This document shows, in pieces, positions 27,303 to 36,824 of a stretch of 64,000 nucleotides of DNA. The notes below the pieces were generated by a model. It saw nothing but the letters and a program-made list of their open reading frames with translations. It ran no database searches and was not told the origin of the DNA. This DNA is from Xanthobacter agilis (GTDB taxonomy: Bacteria; Pseudomonadota; Alphaproteobacteria; Rhizobiales; Xanthobacteraceae). A program made the position numbers and the translations under genes. How positions within the stretch are numbered: the first letter of the stretch is position 1; every line of letters starts with the position of its first letter. The stretch spans positions 124,001 to 188,000 of the forward strand of contig NZ_JABWGX010000005.1 in assembly GCF_021730435.1 (NCBI RefSeq). The letters run 5' to 3'.

Positions 27303-28139
27303 ATGAGCGATGTGGTGTTGAAGGATCTGTCCGGCCCGGTGGTGCTGCTGGGCGCGGGCAAGATGGGTGGGGCCATGCTGGAAGGCTGGCTGAAGCTGGG
27401 CCTGCCGCCTCATCTCGCCGTGGTCATCGATCCCCACCTGCCTGATTCGGTCGCGCTGGCGCTGAAGGCGCGGGGTGTCGCGGTCAATCCGCCCGCCCAT
27501 GTGGTGGCCGCCCCGGCCGTGCTGCTGCTGGCGGTGAAGCCGCAGGTGGCGCCCGACGCCGTGCCCCAGGTGGCGCCGTTGGCCCGACCGGGCACACTGG
27601 TGGTGTCCATCATGGCCGGTCGCACCCTTGCATTTCTGGCCGATCATTTTCCCGATGGCACGCCGCTCGTGCGCGCCATCCCCAATACTCCCGCCGCCAT
27701 TGGCCGGGGCGTGAGCGTCGCCGTGCCGAGCGCGACCGTTTCGACCGCCGACCGGGCGCTGGCGAGTGCGCTGCTCGGCGCCATCGGTATCGTGGAATGG
27801 GTGGACGACGAGGCTTTGATGGACGCGGCCACTGCCGTTTCCGGTTCCGGTCCGGCCTATGTGTTCCTGCTGGCGGAGGTGCTGGCGGAAGCCGGGCGCG
27901 CGGCGGGCCTGCCGGCGGACCTGTCCGCGCGCATCGCCCGTGCCACCGTCTCCGGCTCCGGCGCCCTGCTTGATGCGTCCGATCTGCCGGCCGCGACCCT
28001 GCGCCAAAATGTCACATCTCCGGGCGGCACCACCGCAGCGGCCCTTGCGGTGCTGATGCACGAGGCGCGCGGCTTCGGGCCGCTGATGGAAGCGGCGGTT
28101 GCGGCGGCCACCCGTCGGGGCAAAGAATTGGCCGGCTGA
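27303..28139 (+). CDS. proC: Pyrroline-5-carboxylate reductase
   Basis: A 278-residue NAD(P)H-dependent enzyme that makes proline from pyrroline-5-carboxylate. The Rossmann motif VVLLGAGKMGGAMLEGW is at about residues 13-29, VRAIPNTPA in the middle, and the signature VSGSGPAYVFLLAE and the VTSPGGTTAAAL motif near the C-terminus. ATG at 27303 is chosen by similarity of the N-terminus; the frame is open upstream into the hairpin region. Confidence 0.95.
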   Translation: MSDVVLKDLSGPVVLLGAGKMGGAMLEGWLKLGLPPHLAVVIDPHLPDSVALALKARGVAVNPPAHVVAAPAVLLLAVKPQVAPDAVPQVAPLARPGTLVVSIMAGRTLAFLADHFPDGTPLVRAIPNTPAAIGRGVSVAVPSATVSTADRALASALLGAIGIVEWVDDEALMDAATAVSGSGPAYVFLLAEVLAEAGRAAGLPADLSARIARATVSGSGALLDASDLPAATLRQNVTSPGGTTAAALAVLMHEARGFGPLMEAAVAAATRRGKELAG

Positions 28140-28216
28140 CCGGTCCCGGCGCGGCGCGTGCCCCCGCCTGGGTGGGGCCGCACCGCGAATCGGAGCCACG
28201 CCGAAGGGAGAGAGCG

Positions 28217-28912
28217 ATGACATCGGAGACCGCCCGCGAGGCTTGCCTGCGCAGCTTCCTGGATCTTCTGGCGCGGCAGCCGCTTCGGCGCATCGACCTC
28301 GCGGCGGTTGCCGCGGCGAGTGGTGTCGCTTTGTCGGAGATGCGGGCCTCCTATGGCGGGGTCGATGACCTGCTCGCCGCTTTCTTCCGCTCCACTGATC
28401 GCCAAGTGCTGGCGGAGGGCGGCCCCGACGCGGAGGATTTGACCGGCGAGGGGCCGAAAGAGCGTCTGTTCGAGGTGCTCATGCGCCGGCTCGACGCCCT
28501 GGAGCCCCATCGCGCCGCGGTGGGTGCCCTGGTGAAGGGGGCCAAGCGCGATCCGCTGCTGGCGCTGATGCTGATGCGCCTGTCCGCGCGCTCGCAGGGC
28601 TGGATGCTGGCGGCCGCCGGTATCGACTGCGCCGGGCTGGCGGGCGAGGTGCGGGCCAAGGGGCTGGCGGTGCTGTTCGCTCGCCTCCTGCGTGTGTGGC
28701 TCGCGGACGATGATCCCGGCCTCGCGCGCACCATGGCGGCCCTGGACCAGGAACTGGTTCAGGCGGGCAAGATCTTGGACATGCTGGATGATCTGGCGTT
28801 CATCGCGCTGCCCTGGCGGCCCAGGCGCCGCAATGGGGGCAGGCCGGACGCGGCACCGGAGGCGGGCGCTCCCGATGCCGGGGGCGAGAGGGCGGAGGCG
28901 GCCGGGCTCTGA
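28217..28912 (+). CDS. TetR-like transcriptional regulator
   Basis: A 231-residue all-helical protein. Residues about 10-60 (CLRSFLDLLARQPLRRIDLAAVAAASGVALSEMRASYGG contains the motif) look like a TetR helix-turn-helix, with the recognition helix ending in ASYGGVDDLL where TetR proteins have a F/Y-x-x-K-x-x-L. The C-terminal ligand domain has a COQ9/TetR-like profile, and the last 25 residues are a Gly/Pro/Ala-rich tail. Target genes are unknown; proC is the neighbour. GGGAGAGAGC precedes the ATG. Confidence 0.65.
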   Translation: MTSETAREACLRSFLDLLARQPLRRIDLAAVAAASGVALSEMRASYGGVDDLLAAFFRSTDRQVLAEGGPDAEDLTGEGPKERLFEVLMRRLDALEPHRAAVGALVKGAKRDPLLALMLMRLSARSQGWMLAAAGIDCAGLAGEVRAKGLAVLFARLLRVWLADDDPGLARTMAALDQELVQAGKILDMLDDLAFIALPWRPRRRNGGRPDAAPEAGAPDAGGERAEAAGL

Positions 28913-28925
28913 TTCGGCGGCGCCG

Positions 28926-29552
28926 TCAGGTGCCCGCGCGCCGGGCTTCCACCAATGCGAGGGCCGCGGCGAAAGCCTCCGCGATGCCGAGGGTACTGGT
29001 ATCGAGCAACGCCGAATCGGGCGCCTGGACCAGTGGCGCGGCGGCGCGATGGGAATCGCGCGCGTCGCGCTTGCGGATGTCGGCGAGGACCTCGTCATAG
29101 GTGACGGCGTCGCCGCGGCCGGACAGCTCCTTGAAGCGACGCTCGGCGCGCACCTCGGAGGTCGCCGTGACGAACAGCTTGGCGCCGGCATCGGGGCAAA
29201 TGACCGTGCCGATGTCGCGCCCGTCGAGCACGGCGCCGCCGGGCTGCGCCGCGAACCGCCGTTGCAGGTCAAGGAGCGCCGCGCGCACCTCCGGTACCGC
29301 CGCCACCACCGATGCGGCCTCGCCCACCTCGGCCGTGCGCAGCGCATCGGCATCGAGGGAGGTGAGGTCGAGGTCGTGGGCGATTCGGGCGGCGGCCATG
29401 GCGTCGCCCAGCCCGCCGGCGGCAAGGCAGGCGGCGCCCACCGCGCGATAGAGTAGACCGGTATCAAGGTGAGGTAGGCCGTAATGCGCGGCGAGCCGGC
29501 GGGCCAGGGTGCCCTTGCCGGAGGCGGCGGGGCCATCGATGGCGATGATCAT
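28926..29552 (-). CDS. cmk: Cytidylate kinase
   Basis: A 208-residue nucleoside monophosphate kinase that phosphorylates CMP and dCMP. The P-loop is [13 protein letters not shown] (about 3-15), followed by [11 protein letters not shown] and the [15 protein letters not shown] signature. It starts 7 nt after the aroA stop, a common rhizobial arrangement (aroA-cmk). Confidence 0.94.
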   Translation of the reverse strand: MIIAIDGPAASGKGTLARRLAAHYGLPHLDTGLLYRAVGAACLAAGGLGDAMAAARIAHDLDLTSLDADALRTAEVGEAASVVAAVPEVRAALLDLQRRFAAQPGGAVLDGRDIGTVICPDAGAKLFVTATSEVRAERRFKELSGRGDAVTYDEVLADIRKRDARDSHRAAAPLVQAPDSALLDTSTLGIAEAFAAALALVEARRAGT

Positions 29553-29559
29553 CGCGTGC

Positions 29560-30939
29560 TCAATCGATCTGCGCGCCGAGCGCGCGCATCATGGGAAGGA
29601 AGGTGGGGAAGGATGTGGCGATGAACGAGACGTCGTCCACCGTTACCCCAGCGTCACTGGCGAGGCCCAGCACCAGGAAGGCCATGGCGATGCGGTGGTC
29701 CATGTGGGTCTTCACCGGTCCCCCGCCCATGACCGTGGCGCGGCCGGAAACAATGAGGTCGTCCCCTTCCACCCGGTGCGCGATGCCGCAAGCGGCGAGG
29801 CCGTCGGCCACGGCGGCGAGGCGATCGCTCTCCTTCACCCGGAGCTCGGACAGGCCACGCATGATGGTGTCGCCCTCGGCGAAGGCGGCCGCCACGGCCA
29901 GGATGGGATATTCGTCGATCATGGCCGGCGCCCGCTCCGGGGGCACCTCCACCCCCATCAGGCGCGAATGGCGCACCCGCAGGCTCGCCACCGTCTCACC
30001 GCCCTCGTCGCGGGCGTCGAGGATGGCGATGTCGGCGCCCATCTCCTGAAGGGTGGTGATGAGGCCGGTGCGCAGGGGGTTCAGCATGAGGTCGGTGAGC
30101 ACCACCTCGGAGCCCGGCACCAGCAGGGCGGCCACCAGCGGGAAGGCGGCGGACGAGGGGTCGGCCGGCACGTCCACCGGCACCGCCTTCAGCCTGGGGT
30201 GGCCCTTGAGCGTGATGCGGCGGCCGGCATGGCCGAACGGCTCCACGCGCACATCGGCGCCGAAATGGGCCAGCATGCGCTCGGTGTGATCGCGGGTCGC
30301 CTCGCGCTCCACCACCACGGTTTCACCGGTGGCGCCGAGCCCGGCCAGCAGCACCGCCGATTTCACCTGGGCCGACGGCACCGGGGTCTCGTAGGTCACG
30401 GCAGCGAGATGGTCGCTGCCCTTCAGGGTCAGCGGCAGGCGCCCGCCCTCGCTTTGCGCCGTCACCTCCACGCCCATCAGGGTGAGGGGATCGAGCACGC
30501 GCTTCATGGGCCGGCGGCGCAGGCTGGCGTCGCCATCGAAGGTGGCGGTGATGTCCTGGCCCGCCACGGCCCCCATCATGAGCCGGACGCCGGTGCCGGA
30601 ATTGCCGAAATCCAGCGGGGCGGCGGGCGAGACGAGGCCGCGCGCGCCCACCCCGTCCACCACCCATTCGCCGGCGCCCAGCCGCTCTGCGCGCGCGCCC
30701 AGGGCACGGCAGGCGGCGGCGGTGTTGAGCACGTCCTCGCCCTCCAGCAGGCCGGTGATGTGGGTGCGGCCGTCCGCGAACAGGCCGAAGATGAGGGCGC
30801 GGTGGGACACGGACTTGTCACCGGGAACGCGGACCGTGCCATGGAGGGCGTCGGAACGGCGCGCGGTGACGGGCTGGGCCGGTGCGCTGGCGTGGATGCC
30901 GGCTACCGGCGACGACGGGGGGGCGGAGGGGCTGGACAT
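29560..30939 (-). CDS. aroA: 3-phosphoshikimate 1-carboxyvinyltransferase (EPSP synthase, class II-like)
   Basis: A 459-residue shikimate-pathway enzyme that joins PEP and shikimate-3-phosphate. [20 protein letters not shown] near residue 40 and [13 protein letters not shown] resemble class II enzymes such as that of Agrobacterium CP4. In the PEP-binding loop [14 protein letters not shown] the residue that is alanine in CP4 is glycine here, so inherent glyphosate tolerance should not be assumed. [10 protein letters not shown] is the other active-site landmark. ATG at 30939 is chosen over the long upstream open frame. Cotranscribed with cmk. Confidence 0.94.
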   Translation of the reverse strand: MSSPSAPPSSPVAGIHASAPAQPVTARRSDALHGTVRVPGDKSVSHRALIFGLFADGRTHITGLLEGEDVLNTAAACRALGARAERLGAGEWVVDGVGARGLVSPAAPLDFGNSGTGVRLMMGAVAGQDITATFDGDASLRRRPMKRVLDPLTLMGVEVTAQSEGGRLPLTLKGSDHLAAVTYETPVPSAQVKSAVLLAGLGATGETVVVEREATRDHTERMLAHFGADVRVEPFGHAGRRITLKGHPRLKAVPVDVPADPSSAAFPLVAALLVPGSEVVLTDLMLNPLRTGLITTLQEMGADIAILDARDEGGETVASLRVRHSRLMGVEVPPERAPAMIDEYPILAVAAAFAEGDTIMRGLSELRVKESDRLAAVADGLAACGIAHRVEGDDLIVSGRATVMGGGPVKTHMDHRIAMAFLVLGLASDAGVTVDDVSFIATSFPTFLPMMRALGAQID

Positions 30940-31160
30940 GATGGGTCGGGCCTCGGGCGGGCGTCGCGCGGCCAGCCATGCGGCGCCACGCCACGTTCGT
31001 CTCATGGGGTGCGCCGGTCGTTTAACACAGCCCTTCCCACAGTGCCACGCGCCGACAGCACTGTTGGAACACGCCGATTCCGCAACATTGAGCCTTGACA
31101 CCAATCGTGCGAGGCGCCAATGGAGCACGCTCTGTTACAGCCCTACCGAGGAACTTTGCC

Positions 31161-31553
31161 GTGGCGAAGCCTGAACTCGGCACCAAGCGCATCTGTCCTG
31201 TTACGGGGCGCAAATTCTACGACCTGAACAAGGACCCGGTGGTTTCTCCGTTTACGGGCGAATCCTATCCGAGGTCCTATTTCGAGCCCACAGCCCGCGG
31301 TGTCAGCCGGACCGAGGAAGTGGGCACCGACGATCACGACGGCGAGGAACCCGCCGCCGAGGTGATCAGCCTGGAGGAGGCCGACGAGGAGGCCGCCACC
31401 CCCGCCAAGGCGGGCGCGGCGAGCGCTGATGTGGATATCGACGACGATATCGAGACTGGCGACGAAGACGCCTTCCTTGAGGAAGACGAGGACGACGGCG
31501 ACGACGTGACTGGCCTCATTGGCGAAGGTCACGAGGACGACGAAGAGGCTTGA
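31161..31553 (+). CDS. TIGR02300 family protein (FYDLN acidic protein)
   Basis: A 130-residue protein. The conserved N-terminus KPELGTKRICPVTGRKFYDL contains the FYDLN box and a CP-x(2)-G-like motif, and resembles a small zinc-ribbon half-site. The rest (about residues 55-130) is an extremely acidic, Asp/Glu-rich disordered tail. Function is unknown. The start is GTG at 31161 with GAGGAAC 7 nt upstream. In related genomes it lies between aroA and a tRNA-Ala, as here. Confidence 0.85.
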   Translation: MAKPELGTKRICPVTGRKFYDLNKDPVVSPFTGESYPRSYFEPTARGVSRTEEVGTDDHDGEEPAAEVISLEEADEEAATPAKAGAASADVDIDDDIETGDEDAFLEEDEDDGDDVTGLIGEGHEDDEEA

Positions 31554-31696
31554 AGTCGATCGCGGCCTGTGCTTAAAGGCCGCTCTCGCCCGGCGGACAT
31601 GAGTCGCCGGGCTCCCGCCGCGGGCTTCCCGGCACATGAGGAAGAGGCAGAACCTTCGGGTTTAGGCATGCTTCCCATGCGCACCCGCGGCTCGGT

Positions 31697-31772
<76 letters not shown>

Positions 31773-32056
31773 AATTCATCACCTGAACTTTCCAAATCCC
31801 GTTGACGGGGCTGATGCAGGGTCTCGAGATCCTTTCGGCTTTGCGTCTTTCCCCTTTCCGCTCAAGGCATTCGCTCGGGTGTGTCAGGGTCGCGTGTCGG
31901 CGGCCCCGGGCGGTCCTGGCGAGCGCGGATGCGCGTCCGGTGCCGGCTATCCACAGGCTGAACGCCCCGCGGGCGATTTCCCTCTCTTTTTGTCGATTTC
32001 GGTCTCCGGGTGGGTTGCTATCGGCAAATGCCTATGGCAATTACGCGCCTCCCCTG
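31773..32056. other. Spacer between the two tRNA-Ala genes
   Basis: 284 bp with no gene. It is not a copy of the sequence upstream of the first tRNA. The 3' half is AT-richer (CTCTTTTTGTCGATTTCGG near 31980-32010) and may hold the promoter of the second tRNA gene. Confidence 0.45.
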
Positions 32057-32132
<76 letters not shown>

Positions 32133-32346
32133 GTCCTCTCCAGGGGAGACACCGATTGAGCATTGCTCTCGGTTTGGTTTTTAGCTTCAACACGATGGCG
32201 GCTTGCGGGGGCGGTGCTCGCGTGGGTTCGGCGTGTGCGACCGGGCTTGAGCGTCCGGCGCGCCTGGCGCATGGTTCGCGCGCCGCGCCGGACCGTGAAC
32301 GGCAAAAGATGGCTGCGCGCGCGGCGCGGCGACGGATGGGGGCAGA

Positions 32347-33198
32347 ATGAGCAACGCGGTGAAGCATGTGGCGGCGGGCAATGTGACGTTCGGCAACGAC
32401 CGCCCGTTGGTCTTCATTTCCGGCCCGTGTCAGATCGAAAGCCGGGACCATGCCTTCCGCATCGCCGCGTTCCTGAAGGCCGAGGCCGAGAAGGCGGGCG
32501 TGCCCTTCATCTTCAAGTCGTCCTATGACAAGGCGAATCGGACCTCGCTGAAGGGCCGCCGTGGCATCGGCCTCGACGAGGGCCTGAAGATCCTGACCGA
32601 GGTCCGGTCGGAGTTCGGCTGTCCGGTGCTGACCGACATCCACGACATCGAGCAGGCGCGGATCGCCGGCAAGGTGGTGGACATCATCCAGATCCCCGCC
32701 TTCCTGTGCCGCCAGACCGATCTGCTGCTGGCGGCCGGCGAGACCGGCGCGGTGGTGAATGTGAAGAAGGGCCAGTTCCTGGCCCCCTGGGACATGGCCA
32801 ACGTGGCGGACAAGATCGCCTCCACCGGCAACGAGCGCATTCTGTTGTGCGATCGCGGCACCTCGTTCGGCTACAACACGCTGGTGAGTGATTTTCGCGG
32901 TCTGCCGATCATGGCCGAGACCGGCTATCCCATCGTCTTCGATGCGACCCATTCGGTCCAGGAGCCCGGTGGGCGGGGCGGGTCGTCCGGCGGCAAGCGC
33001 GATTTCGCACCGGCCCTCGCCCGCGCGGCGGTGGCGGTGGGGGTCGCCGCCGTGTTCGCCGAGGCCCATGACGATCCCGACCATGCCCCCTCGGATGGTC
33101 CCAACATGCTGCCGCTCGAGTGGATCGCCCCGCTGCTGCGGGACCTGACGGCCCTGGACCGGATCGCCAAGGACCGGTCGTTGGCCGCCGCCTTCTGA
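32347..33198 (+). CDS. kdsA: 3-deoxy-8-phosphooctulonate (KDO-8-P) synthase
   Basis: A 283-residue aldolase-type enzyme that condenses arabinose-5-phosphate with PEP in the cytosol to form the KDO backbone of lipopolysaccharide. FISGPCQIES near residue 24, FKSSYDKANRTS, GTSFGYNTLVSDFRGL, DATHSVQEPGG and EAHDDPDHAPSDGPN are the substrate and metal-loop hallmarks. The start ATG overlaps the end of the upstream open frame without a close ribosome site, but the N-terminus matches the family. Confidence 0.96.
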   Translation: MSNAVKHVAAGNVTFGNDRPLVFISGPCQIESRDHAFRIAAFLKAEAEKAGVPFIFKSSYDKANRTSLKGRRGIGLDEGLKILTEVRSEFGCPVLTDIHDIEQARIAGKVVDIIQIPAFLCRQTDLLLAAGETGAVVNVKKGQFLAPWDMANVADKIASTGNERILLCDRGTSFGYNTLVSDFRGLPIMAETGYPIVFDATHSVQEPGGRGGSSGGKRDFAPALARAAVAVGVAAVFAEAHDDPDHAPSDGPNMLPLEWIAPLLRDLTALDRIAKDRSLAAAF

Positions 33199-33296
33199 TT
33201 CTGGCCCCGGCTCGCCGCTGATTCGGCCGGACGCTCGGCTCAGGGGGCGGACGCCTGGCTGGCGGCTCGGCCCGCATTTCCGCAAACAGGTGCACC

Positions 33297-34100
33297 ATGA
33301 GTGACGTCGCCATCATCATTCCGGCGCGATACGCGTCGACCCGCTATCCCGGAAAGCCGCTGGCGACGCTCAAGGGCGCGACCGGCGTGGCGCGGACCCT
33401 GGTGGAGCGCTCGATTCTCGCGGCCCGCGCCGGCGCCGATGGCGCGGCGGTCTATGTGGCCACCGACGATGCGCGGATCGCCGCCGAGGCGGAACGTCTC
33501 GAAACGCCGGTCATCATGACCGACGCCGCCTGCCGCAACGGTACGGAACGGGTGGCGCAGGCGGTGGCCCGCGCCGGCATCACCGCCGAGATCATCGTCA
33601 ACCTCCAGGGCGACGCGCCGCTGACCCCGCCCCATTTCGTGACCGCCCTGGTGCAGGCCATGCGCGATGTGCCGGGCCGGCAGGTGGCGACGCCGGTTCT
33701 GCGTTGCGACGCGGAATCCCTGGACCATTTCCTGGCCGATCGCCGGGCCGGGCGGGTTGGGGCGACCACCGTGGTGTTCGACCGCGCCGGCAATGCCCTG
33801 TATTTCTCGAAGGAAGTAATCCCCTTCACCAATGGCAAGGCCACGGTGGATGGGGTGGTGCCGGTGTTCCACCATGTGGGGCTTTATGCCTACCGCCGGC
33901 CGGCGCTCGATGCCTATGCTGGGATGGCGCAGGGCGTGCTCGAAGCCCTTGAGGGGCTGGAGCAATTGCGCTTCCTGGAGCACGGCCTGCCGATTGCCGC
34001 GGTGGAAGTGGACGGGCGCGGCGCCGCCTTCTGGGAACTGAACAATCCCTCCGACGTGCCGCTGATCGAGGGCTATCTGGCGAAGATGGGGATGGCCTGA
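33297..34100 (+). CDS. kdsB: CMP-KDO synthetase (3-deoxy-manno-octulosonate cytidylyltransferase)
   Basis: A 267-residue enzyme that activates KDO with CTP for lipopolysaccharide assembly. The nucleotide-binding N-terminus IIPARYASTRYPGKPLA, VYVATDDARIAAEAE, TERVAQA and IIVNLQGDAPL are diagnostic, with HVGLYAYRRPAL later. Slightly longer than typical KdsB (about 245-250). It lies 98 bp after kdsA on the same strand and probably shares its transcript. Confidence 0.93.
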   Translation: MSDVAIIIPARYASTRYPGKPLATLKGATGVARTLVERSILAARAGADGAAVYVATDDARIAAEAERLETPVIMTDAACRNGTERVAQAVARAGITAEIIVNLQGDAPLTPPHFVTALVQAMRDVPGRQVATPVLRCDAESLDHFLADRRAGRVGATTVVFDRAGNALYFSKEVIPFTNGKATVDGVVPVFHHVGLYAYRRPALDAYAGMAQGVLEALEGLEQLRFLEHGLPIAAVEVDGRGAAFWELNNPSDVPLIEGYLAKMGMA

Positions 34101-34219
34101 GGCGTGGCGCTCTGACGGGCCCGCGCTGTGATGCCCTCGCGGTACTGGCCCCGGCCGGGACGCCCGGTATCCGCCGCCGCGACGCCAGGGGCGCGCGACG
34201 GTGGCCTGTCGTCCGCGCC

Positions 34220-35452
34220 TCAGATCGCCGCGAGCGCCTGCGCGAGGTCGGCTTCCAGGTCGTCGGGGTGCTCCAACCCCACCGACAGGCGCAGCAGGCC
34301 GTCGCTGATGCCCATTTCGGCCCGCGCTTCGGGCGTGAACCGCTGGTGGGTGGTGGTGGCCGGGTGCGTGATGAGGCTTTTCGCATCGCCGAGATTGTTG
34401 GAGATGCGGATCACCCGCAGCGCATCCATGAAGCGGAAGGCGCCCTCTTTCCCGCCGTCCACCACCAGGGTGATGAGGGTGCCGCCGCCGCTCATCTGCC
34501 GGCGCGCCAGGGCGGCCTGCGGATGGTCAGCGCGGAAGGGATAGAGCACTTTCGCGACGCCCTTCGCGCCCGCCAGCACATCGGCGAGGCGGGCCGCGCT
34601 CGCCTGCATGCGGTCCACCCGCAACGCGAGGGTTTCGAGCCCCTTCAGCATCACCCAGGCATTGAAGGGGGAGATGGAAGGCCCGGTCTGGCGCAGGAAC
34701 ACCTGCAGGTGGTCGTCGAGGAACTGGCGGGAGCAGAGCACCATGCCACCCAGGCAGCGGCCCTGCCCATCCACATGCTTGGTGGTGGAATAGACCACCA
34801 CATCGGCGCCGAGCGCCAGCGGGTGCTGGAGCAGGGGCGTTGCGAACACATTGTCCACCACCAGGCACGCGCCCACCGAATGGGCGATCTTCGCCACCGC
34901 TGCGATGTCGATGATGTCCAGGGTCGGGTTGGTGGGGCTCTCCAGCAGACAGACGCGGGTGTTGGGGCGGATGGCCTGTTCCCAGGCGCCAAGGTCGCTG
35001 CCGTCCACCAGGGTCACGTCCACCCCGAACCGCGGCAGCAGTTCCTCGAGGATCCAGCGGCTGGAGCCGAACAGGGCGCGGGCGGCCAGCACATGGTCGC
35101 CGGCCTTCACCTGGCACAGCAGCGCGGCGTTCACCGCCGCCATGCCGGAGGCGGTGGCGCGGGCGACCTCCGCCCCCTCGATCAGCGCCATGCGTTCCTC
35201 GAACATGGCGGTGGTGGGGTTGGCGTAGCGCGAATAGACGAAGCCGGGATCCTCGCCCTTGAAGCGCGCCTCGCACGCGGCGGCGCTGTCATAGACAAAG
35301 CCCTGGGTGAGGAACAGCGCCTCCGACGTTTCGCCGAACGGCGAACGGGTGGTGCCGGCGTGCACGAGGCGCGTCTCGGGATGCAGGGTTTGCGGGTCCC
35401 GGGGCGTGAAGGCGGTGGGGCGGGGGGTGCGCGTTTCGGACGCCGATGACAT
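34220..35452 (-). CDS. metZ: O-succinylhomoserine sulfhydrylase
   Basis: A 410-residue PLP enzyme of the Cys/Met metabolism family that makes homocysteine from O-succinylhomoserine and sulfide. GFVYSRYANPTTAMFEERMA, SGMAAVNAALL, CLLESPTNPTLDIIDI and the PLP-lysine motif VVYSTTKHVDGQG (about residue 225) are present. ATG at 35452 is chosen because GGAG precedes it; an upstream in-frame ATG exists. Expression is very probably controlled by the SAM-II riboswitch located about 90 nt upstream. Confidence 0.93.
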   Translation of the reverse strand: MSSASETRTPRPTAFTPRDPQTLHPETRLVHAGTTRSPFGETSEALFLTQGFVYDSAAACEARFKGEDPGFVYSRYANPTTAMFEERMALIEGAEVARATASGMAAVNAALLCQVKAGDHVLAARALFGSSRWILEELLPRFGVDVTLVDGSDLGAWEQAIRPNTRVCLLESPTNPTLDIIDIAAVAKIAHSVGACLVVDNVFATPLLQHPLALGADVVVYSTTKHVDGQGRCLGGMVLCSRQFLDDHLQVFLRQTGPSISPFNAWVMLKGLETLALRVDRMQASAARLADVLAGAKGVAKVLYPFRADHPQAALARRQMSGGGTLITLVVDGGKEGAFRFMDALRVIRISNNLGDAKSLITHPATTTHQRFTPEARAEMGISDGLLRLSVGLEHPDDLEADLAQALAAI

Positions 35453-35542
35453 GGCAGTCTCCACGGCCGAGGGGCTGACGCGCATGACGCCCTTGCATGT
35501 CCGCGCGTTTCGCGGCACATGCGCGGCGTTGATCCGCTCATC

Positions 35543-35604
35543 CCCGGCCTTTTAGCAAGTGCGTTTTAACGTGGCTGCAAGCCGGCCGGCTCAAATTGAC
35601 CACG
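35543..35604 (-). ncRNA. SAM-II riboswitch (metA motif) upstream of metZ
   Basis: On the minus strand, helix P1 is CGTGG...CCACG (35604-35600 with 35574-35570), and its loop holds TTTGAGCCGGCCGGCTTGCA. The conserved single strands GTTAAAA and GCTAAAA follow, and the 3' end GGCCGG can pair with the loop's CCGGCC to form the pseudoknot that buries SAM. This matches the SAM-II class found before methionine genes of alphaproteobacteria. Binding SAM should stabilise the pseudoknot and lower metZ expression. Confidence 0.88.
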
Positions 35605-35691
35605 AGTGGGATCAGTAATGCCGCCGTCCCCTTGGCGTCAAGGAATTCGTTCGTTAAATCGAACGTGACGGATGGCGAAGCGGATGTGGGG

Positions 35692-36813
35692 ATGCGCGTG
35701 GCCGAGGTATTGAAGCCGGGGATCCTTCCCGCAGAGGCCATTTCGGAGCTGAAGGCCAAGGGCGCCATCAGTTGCCGGCATGCGCTCGATTCCGATCAGA
35801 TCCAGCCGGCGAGCCTGGATCTGCGGCTGGGCCGCAGCGCCTGGCGGGTGCGGGCGAGCTTCCTGCCCGGAGCGGGCGCGAGCGTGAAGGAGCGGCTCGA
35901 CGCCTTGGCGCTGCACAAGCTCGACCTGACCCATGGCGCGGTGCTGGAGACGGGCTGCGTCTATCTGGTGGAATTGTTCGAGCGGATGAAGCTGCCGGCG
36001 GATCTCGCCGCCGCCGCCAATCCCAAGTCGTCCACCGGCCGGCTCGACGTGTTCGTGCGCGTCATCACCGACGGGGCGCGGGCGTTCGACACCATTCCGG
36101 TGGGGTACCACGGGCCGCTCTATCTCGAAGTGTCACCGCGCACCTTCCCGATCCTGGTGCGCACCGGCTCGCGCCTGTCGCAGGTGCGGTTCCGGCGCGG
36201 GGTGGCGCGGCTGTCCGACCTGGAATTGCTGAGCCTCCAGGCCAGCGACTGCCTGGTGGATGCGGCTCATCCCGATGTGGCGGCGGGCGGCATCGCCCTC
36301 GGAGTGGACCTTTCGGGGGATGCGCTCGGCGGGCTCCAGGGGTTCCGCGCCAAGAAGCACACCGGCGTCATCGATGTGGACCAGTCGGGCGTGCTCGACG
36401 TGGAGGACTTCTGGGAGCCGATCCGCCTGCGCGGGGACGGGCGGTCGCTGGTGCTCGATCCCGATGCCTTCTATATCCTCGCTTCCCGCGAGGCGGTGCA
36501 TGTGCCGCCCGATTATGCGGCGGAGATGGTGCCGTTCGATCCGCTGGTGGGCGAGTTCCGGGTCCATTACGCGGGCTTCTTCGATCCCGGCTTCGGCAGC
36601 GCCGCCGCCGGCGGGCGGGGCGCCCGCGCGGTGCTGGAGGTGCGCTCGCGCGAGGTGCCGTTCATCCTGGAGGACGGCCAGACCGTCGGCCGCCTCGTCT
36701 ATGAGCGGATGGCGGCCCGCCCCGGCACCCTCTACGGCGCCGACATGCGCTCCCATTACCAGGGGCAGGGCCTCAAGCTGTCCAAGCATTTCCGAGCGTT
36801 CAGCGGGGCGTAG
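35692..36813 (+). CDS. dcd: dCTP deaminase, fused-dimer form
   Basis: A 373-residue protein with two tandem dUTPase-like domains. The first half has the NPKSSTGRLDVFVRVITDG and GYHGPLYLEVSPRTFPILV segments; the second half repeats the layout with FRVHYAGFFDPGFG and ARAVLEVRSREVPFILEDGQ. Single-domain Dcd proteins are about 190 residues, so this is an internally duplicated form seen in rhizobial genomes, deaminating dCTP to dUTP for thymidylate synthesis. ATG at 35692 is chosen; a GTG at 35665 is the alternative. It diverges from metZ. Confidence 0.8.
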   Translation: MRVAEVLKPGILPAEAISELKAKGAISCRHALDSDQIQPASLDLRLGRSAWRVRASFLPGAGASVKERLDALALHKLDLTHGAVLETGCVYLVELFERMKLPADLAAAANPKSSTGRLDVFVRVITDGARAFDTIPVGYHGPLYLEVSPRTFPILVRTGSRLSQVRFRRGVARLSDLELLSLQASDCLVDAAHPDVAAGGIALGVDLSGDALGGLQGFRAKKHTGVIDVDQSGVLDVEDFWEPIRLRGDGRSLVLDPDAFYILASREAVHVPPDYAAEMVPFDPLVGEFRVHYAGFFDPGFGSAAAGGRGARAVLEVRSREVPFILEDGQTVGRLVYERMAARPGTLYGADMRSHYQGQGLKLSKHFRAFSGA

Positions 36814-36824
36814 GGCGCGTGGCG

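Noticed and set aside
29560..30939. AroA as a naturally glyphosate-tolerant enzyme because of CP4-like sequence
   Set aside because: The tolerance-linked alanine of CP4 is a glycine here, as in sensitive enzymes.
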